Shown: piece by piece, positions 6,721 through 10,047 of the stretch
How positions within the stretch are numbered: the stretch's first letter is position 1
How the letters are laid out: each line of letters opens with the position of its first letter
NCBI GenBank assembly: GCA_050260415.1
Contig: JBLNCE010000178.1
Span: forward strand, 1-10,047
Length of the DNA: 10,047 nt
Origin: JBLNCE01 sp050260415
Lineage (GTDB): Bacteria; Bacillota; UBA4882; JAAYXC01
Direction of reading: 5' to 3'
Position numbers and translations under genes: made by a program
Notes under the pieces: model-generated
Seen by the model: the letters and a program-made list of their open reading frames with translations, nothing else
Told to the model about the DNA's origin: nothing
Databases searched by the model: none

Positions 6721-6870
6721 CCCGTCCTCGAAACCATCGGGCGGCGGTCGGTCATGGAAGGGCATGCCCTGGCCTTCACCGTCAGCGGCAGCGATACGCA
6801 GATCGATCCGCTTTCCTTTGCCGCCGAAAATCTGCCGCGCGGCGCCACCTTCAATGCCCTGACCCGCACG
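6721..6870 (+). pseudogene. Single Ig-like (He_PIG-type) repeat, fragment of a surface protein
   Basis: One frame gives 50 residues: PVLETIGRRSVMEGHALAFTV, S-G-S-D, and later LSFAAENLPRGATFN and ALTRT. The layout P-V-L-x-x-I-G-x-x-S-V-x-E-G-x-x-L-x-F-x-V, then acidic D, then L-x-x-x-A-x-N-L-P-x-G-A-x-F-N-x-x-T-R-T is that of bacterial cadherin/He_PIG Ig-like repeats, found in tandem in large secreted or cell-surface proteins. The usual following F-[ST]-W-T-P is missing: the likeness stops at TRT (6870). Upstream it is bounded by an 11-C run (6713-6723), and no start or signal peptide exists. It is therefore a fragment of a lost larger gene. Confidence 0.6.
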
Positions 6871-6946
6871 TGTCCCGGAGCAGGAGCAGGCCTGGTCCGA
6901 TCGTCTTGTTGCCCCAAGGCCGCATTTGTGGTAGATATATTGGCAA

Positions 6947-6966
6947 GGGCGGGAAGAGTCCCGCCC
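6947..6966 (+). promoter_or_regulatory. Perfect hairpin in the leader of the HAD phosphatase gene
   Basis: GGGCGGGA (6947-6954) pairs with TCCCGCCC (6959-6966) across AGAG, and the pairing extends outward through GGCA 6942-6945 and TGCC 6969-6972. It is followed by CGTGCCG rather than by T residues, so it is not a terminator on the plus strand. A weak extended -10-like TGGTAGATA lies at 6929-6937 with no good -35, so the hairpin may sit at the 5' end of the transcript. Confidence 0.35.
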
Positions 6967-7007
6967 CGTGCCGTATCAGTGGCGGAATTTCGCCAACCGT
7001 GGAAGGG

Positions 7008-7820
7008 ATGAGCGACATCTTCAAACTTGCCTTTATCGACCTGGATGGCACCCTCCTCGATCCCCGGGGCCTCGTGACTCCCCGGGCCCGCGCGGCCCTG
7101 GTTTCCTTAGCCGCACGCGGCGTGACGGTGGTCCTGGCCACCGGGCGGCCGCCGCGGCTGGTCCGGCGGTTCCAGGACGAGCTGGGCCTTGCCGGGCCGG
7201 CTATCTGTTACAATGGGGGCCTGGTGGTGGACTTCAAGGAGGGCGTGACGCGTCATGACTGCCGGATTCCCGGCCCGGAAGCCCGGTCCGCCCTGGACGT
7301 GCTGCGGCGGGAGAACGTGTGCAATCTGCTCTGCGAGGCGGACGACTGTCTCACCGGGGAGCTCACGGACGAGATGCTGGCCGCGGCGCAGCGAGATGGT
7401 TGGGGTCTGCGCGGCGATCTCTCAATGGATCGGGCCTGCGCCAGCGGGGTGCACAAACTTATCGGCATCTGCCCGCCCGGCATGCGCCCCCGCATAGAGC
7501 GAGCGCTCGAGTCAGCCTTGCCCGGCCGGTTGACTCTGGTCGGTTCCGCGCCCGGTACGGACTGGCTGGAGATCCTCCCGGCCGGGGTGAGCAAGGCTGC
7601 GGCCGCCGAGGTCCTGGCCGGGATCTTGGGCATCGACCTGGCGGAGGCGATGGCCTTTGGCGACGCCGAGAACGACGCGGCGCTCCTGGCCCGGGTGGGC
7701 CTGGGGGTAGCCATGGCCAACGGCGACGACTGGGCCAAAGCCGCGGCGCGCCGTCTGGCCCCCCCGAACGGCGAGGAAGGTTTTGCCCGCGCGGTGGAGG
7801 AACTGCTCGCCGCGGGGTAA
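7008..7820 (+). CDS. Cof-type HAD-superfamily phosphatase
   Basis: The 270-residue cytosolic enzyme has all four HAD motifs. Motif I is DLDGT with nucleophile Asp11 and acid/base Asp13, motif II Thr45 in LATGRP, motif III Lys196 in AGVSKAAA, and motif IV GDAEND with Asp219 and Asp223 for Mg2+. The large insert between motifs II and III, the C2 cap, and the overall length fit the Cof/IIB group (YidA and relatives), which dephosphorylate sugar phosphates and similar small molecules; the specific substrate cannot be told. The ATG at 7008 is chosen because motif I normally lies about 10 residues from the start. GGAAGGG is nearly adjacent to it, a tight Shine-Dalgarno spacing. The reading frame is open further upstream to about 6870, but that part has no family resemblance. 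Codon use is distinctly more GC-rich than in the ABC operon. Confidence 0.88.
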   Translation: MSDIFKLAFIDLDGTLLDPRGLVTPRARAALVSLAARGVTVVLATGRPPRLVRRFQDELGLAGPAICYNGGLVVDFKEGVTRHDCRIPGPEARSALDVLRRENVCNLLCEADDCLTGELTDEMLAAAQRDGWGLRGDLSMDRACASGVHKLIGICPPGMRPRIERALESALPGRLTLVGSAPGTDWLEILPAGVSKAAAAEVLAGILGIDLAEAMAFGDAENDAALLARVGLGVAMANGDDWAKAAARRLAPPNGEEGFARAVEELLAAG

Positions 7821-7876
7821 ACGGCGCGGATGATCCCGCCCCATCCGGCGCAGAATAGGGCGGGAGGGAAAATGCC

Positions 7877-8056
7877 ATGCGAAAGAAGATGGGCCCGGCG
7901 GCGCAGGCCCTCGACAAGCTGCGCGAACAGGCCCGGACCAGCGCCGAGGCGGCGGGGGAGAAACCCGACCCGGAGAGGCTCGAGGAGGCCGTGGAGACGG
8001 TCTCCGGGGCCAAGACCGCCCGGAGCGAGGATCGGGAGAGTTGGCGCAAGCAGTAG
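7877..8056 (+). CDS. Small charged helical protein of unknown function
   Basis: This 59-residue frame opens at ATG 7877, nine bases after GGGAGG (7862-7867), and ends at TAG 8054-8056. The product is highly charged and almost free of hydrophobic residues: an N-terminal part MRKKMGPAAQALDKLREQARTS, a middle part rich in Glu and Pro, and an end with SWRKQ. It looks like one or two soluble helices and has no cysteines, membrane span or known motif. I do not recognise the family. It follows the HAD gene by 56 bases and may be cotranscribed. The good ribosome site and GC-rich third positions support it as real, but it is short and unsupported by homology. Confidence 0.5.
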   Translation: MRKKMGPAAQALDKLREQARTSAEAAGEKPDPERLEEAVETVSGAKTARSEDRESWRKQ

Positions 8057-8073
8057 GGGGGATGACCGGATCG

Positions 8074-8108
8074 GGGCCTGCCGCGGAGTCGACGGCCCTT
8101 GTTTTTTT
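8074..8108 (+). terminator. Possible rho-independent terminator after the small charged gene
   Basis: GGGCC (8074-8078) can pair with GGCCC (8094-8098), and a T-rich tract TTGTTTTTTT (8099-8108) follows. The loop is long (15 nt), so this is a moderate candidate. A competing, longer inverted repeat overlaps it (TCGACGGCC 8089-8097 with GGCCGTCGA 8119-8127). Confidence 0.4.
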
Positions 8109-8130
8109 ATGCACGGTCGGCCGTCGATTC
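8086..8130. repeat. 12-bp imperfect inverted repeat flanking a T run
   Basis: Positions 8086-8097 pair with 8119-8130, with nine consecutive Watson-Crick pairs (TCGACGGCC with GGCCGTCGA), one G-T wobble and two more pairs. The 21-base loop contains the T7 tract. It overlaps the terminator candidate, and the two structures exclude each other. Confidence 0.5.
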
Positions 8131-8167
8131 GCCCCAAAAGACAGGATGAAGTTCCCCCGACAGGTAA

Positions 8168-8569
8168 TACATAATCACGATGACCGCGGCGGGCGCCAAC
8201 CCCCGGTACGCCGCATCATCCGGCGTGAACGTGCGGGCCATGCGGACGGCCGGGATCATCCTCTCGACCGTCCTGGCGGCCGTGGGCATTCTGGTCTACG
8301 CGCAGAGTTACGGCTTCCTCCAGCTTTATACGGCGCCCCTCTATGCGGCTTTTCCAGCGGTGGCGGCGATCCTGGTCGGCGGAGCGACTCTGCAGAGGGC
8401 CACCATCGGCCATGTGATCTTGGGGGTCGTGCTCTTCCAGACTCTCCTGACCATCGCCCTCCCCGTCACCCAGACCGCCCTGCAAGGGGCGGATATCAGT
8501 GAGATCGCGCGCATGATCATCAGCAACGGCATGATCCTGTACGCCCTGACTCGGGCGGGGGGGAGGTAG
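8168..8569 (+). pseudogene. ABC importer permease 1 paralogue, C-terminal third only
   Basis: The recognisable part starts at about ATG 8180 (MTAAGANPRYAASSGVNVRA), preceded by an in-frame TAA at 8165-8167, and ends at TAG 8567-8569. It aligns with the last 130 or so residues of permease 1 (from VAVGSNPDYARS), with roughly half of the residues identical by eye, and it retains the coupling region, ILSTVLAA, FPAVAA and ISNGMILYALTRA. The N-terminal two thirds, including most membrane helices, are absent, and no trace of it is visible in 8057-8167. Without these helices it cannot form a channel. No Shine-Dalgarno precedes 8180. It ends 5 bases before the ATG of the second permease paralogue, the same order as in the intact operon. 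Confidence 0.8.
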
Positions 8570-8574
8570 ACAAC

Positions 8575-9719
8575 ATGAACGGGAAACCATCGACCGCAAG
8601 CGCGCCGCCTCTGCCCCGCGCGGGCCGGCATGCCGCCGGCGCTCTGCGCCAGGGGGCGGTCCCTCTCTTCTTCAGCGCCCTTTGCGTTGCCGGGGTAATT
8701 GCCGCCGGCTTGGACCTCAATTTCCTGATCAACGAGATCATCACCCGCCTCGGGCGCAATTCCTTCCTGGTCCTCTCGCTCCTGGTGCCGGTCGTCGCCG
8801 GGCTTGGCCTGAATTTCGGTATCGTGATCGGCGCCATGGCGGGCCAGACCGCCCTGATCATCGTGACGCACTACCGGATCGAAGGCTGGGTGGCTTTGGG
8901 CTTGCCGCCCTTCTCGCGGTGCCTTTCGCCGTACTCTTCGGCTGGCTGACCGGGCTGACGCTGAACAAGGCGAAAGGGAGGGAGATGGTAACCAGCTTCA
9001 TTATGGGGTTCTTCGCCAACGGCCTTTATCAGTTGGTCTTTCTGGTCCTCCTCGGCACGGTCATCCCCATGAAGGATCCGGTTCTCATGCTTTCCTCCGG
9101 CGTCGGCCTGCGCAACACGGTGGATCTCATCGGCGTGGCCGGCTCCCTGGACCGCGCCCTGGACGGCCTCTGGAACGGGCTGATCATGGCCGAGATCGGG
9201 CCGATTCCCATCGGGCCGTGGCGGCTGCCCATCCTTACCCTGCTGGTGACGGCGGTCCTCTGTCTCGTCCTGGCCTTCCTCCTTCGAACCAGGCTCGGCC
9301 AGCGGATGCGGGCGGTGGGGCAGGACATGCACGTGGCCGAGGTGGCGGGGATCAACGTCAACCGTACGCGCCTTACGGCCATCATAATCTCCACGGTCCT
9401 GGCGGCCTGGGGGCAGCTGATCTTCCTCCAGAACATCGGCACGCTCAACACCTACAACAGCCACGAGCAGGTCGGGATGTTCTCCATCGCCGCGCTGCTC
9501 GTGGGGGGCGCCACCACGCGCCGCGCCACCATCTGGAACGCCTTGCTCGGCGTCCTCCTCTTCTATACGCTCTTCGTGGTCTCTCCTCTGGCCGGCCAGC
9601 GTATTTTGGGCATTCCGCAGATCGGCGAGTATTTTCGCGTCTTCCTGGCCTACGGCGTCATCGCCGTCGCCCTGGCGCTTCACGCGTGGCAAGGCCGCGC
9701 CGGGAGGAGCGAGGCGTAG
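8575..9719 (+). pseudogene. ABC importer permease 2 paralogue with a one-base frameshift
   Basis: ATG 8575 follows GGGGAGG and reads 124 residues to a TGA at 8947-8949. From about 8904 the family sequence continues in the -1 frame to TAG 9717-9719. Joined, it would be about 381 residues, against 384 for permease 2. The first part has GLNFGIVIGAMAG and the second NKAKGREMVTSFIMGFF, VGQDMHVAEVAGINVNRTR, IIISTVLAA and the whole QNIGTLNTYNSHEQVG motif. The break falls in GGCTTGCCGCCC (8899-8910): adding one base after 8904 restores the frame as GL-AALLAVPF. No conventional slippery heptamer is seen. It is either a real mutation or a sequencing error; in the second case this is an intact gene. The sequence is richer in G/C at third positions than permease 2, so the two are old paralogues. 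Confidence 0.85.
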
Positions 9720-9739
9720 AGAAAGGGCGACGCAGGCAG

Positions 9740-9763
9740 CCCCGCCGAAGGCGGGGTTTTTTT
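9740..9763 (+). terminator. Strong rho-independent terminator closing the permease remnant unit
   Basis: CCCCGCC (9740-9746), loop GAA, GGCGGGG (9750-9756), then seven T residues (9757-9763). The stem is perfect and begins 20 bases after the stop codon at 9719. Confidence 0.93.
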
Positions 9764-10047
9764 GTGCTGTGCGCCCAGACAAATGCATACTTGCTGGCCG
9801 GTGAGAATCCGGGTCCGGACAAGGGTCCAGGGACCGAGGGGCGGCCCCCTGCGCTCCCGCCGGACACGGTTCCGGATTCTTTCATCGGCGCGGCCGATCG
9901 GTTGGGAGCGCGGCTTCCCGTCCCTTGAGACCTGTGCCAAATGAGGCCGAAATCCGTTCCGGTCCCGGCGGCCTAAAGACCGCCGCTACAGCCTGGGAAG
10001 GGCCATCGGCCCTGAGAACGGACCTATAAGAGCCATGGATGGCTTTC
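9764..10047. repeat. Gene-free stretch packed with inverted repeats
   Basis: I see no convincing coding sequence here. Perfect short stems follow one another. GCGCTCCC 9851-9858 pairs with GGGAGCGC 9904-9911 and encloses CCGGA 9860-9864 / TCCGG 9871-9875 and ATCGGC 9884-9889 / GCCGAT 9893-9898. Then come CGGCGG 9966-9971 / CCGCCG 9980-9985, AGGGCC 9999-10004 / GGCCCT 10008-10013, and AGCCAT 10031-10036 / ATGGCT 10039-10044. The last three look like REP-type intergenic palindromes; the first set could be a branched RNA. The strand is undetermined. Confidence 0.6.

Noticed and set aside
8899..8912. Programmed -1 frameshifting in the permease 2 paralogue.
   Set aside because: There is no X-XXY-YYZ slippery heptamer or obvious downstream pseudoknot, permeases of this family are not known to use it, and the neighbouring permease is already truncated.
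8871..9788. Long minus-strand open frame of 305 codons opposite the second permease.
   Set aside because: Its product is low-complexity His/Asp/Gly/Arg-rich sequence, the usual shadow of a GC-rich membrane-protein gene. It also crosses the terminator.
9794..9812. GGCCGGTGAGAATCCGGG looks like the P-stem segment of a cobalamin riboswitch.
   Set aside because: The flanking conserved parts (AGGGAA before it, a CCCGCAACTGT-like box after it) are absent, so it is probably a chance match.

Overview
The window looks like a GC-rich bacterial chromosome segment, most likely from an anaerobic member of the Bacillota (Clostridia or a related class). This guess rests on the type of ABC operon (a DUF3798-like binding protein), on strong purine-rich Shine-Dalgarno sites, and on the sigma-54, Cof-type HAD and LURP-one-like genes. 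No rRNA, tRNA or CRISPR array was seen, so the lineage is an inference.

Layout. (1) Positions 1-530: the first codons of an IS1182-type transposase run off the left edge on the minus strand, directly abutting a LURP-one-like (tubby/scramblase-related) gene that has lost its 5' part. (2) 531-820: a non-coding stretch with a terminator-like hairpin and then a hairpin-rich leader. (3) 821-6363: a compact five-gene ABC importer operon made of a DUF3798-like binding protein, a double-domain ATPase of the RbsA/BMP type, two BPD_transp_2 permeases, and a small single-span membrane protein. The last four genes are joined by 4-nt stop/start overlaps. A 13-bp perfect hairpin separates the binding-protein gene from the ATPase gene. 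(4) 6364-6947: a graveyard of unrelated fragments in close succession: the sigma-54 N-terminus (rpoN), the left end and first nine codons of an IS3-like element, and one Ig-like (He_PIG-type) repeat that follows an 11-C run. (5) 6947-8110: a Cof-type HAD phosphatase and a 59-residue charged protein of unknown function. (6) 8165-9763: a second, degenerate copy of the permease pair (the first lacks its N-terminal two thirds, the second carries a one-base frameshift), closed by a strong terminator. (7) 9764-10047: no credible gene, but a dense series of perfect inverted repeats.

The intact operon should encode a complete importer: exported binding protein, energy-coupling ATPase, permease heterodimer, and a fifth membrane-anchored subunit of unknown role. 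The substrate cannot be read from the sequence; the relatives of the ATPase and permeases import sugars or nucleosides. The downstream permease pair is a diverged, more GC-rich paralogue rather than a recent duplication. It has lost its own binding protein and ATPase, at least within this window. The region between the two copies shows repeated IS insertion, deletion and joining.
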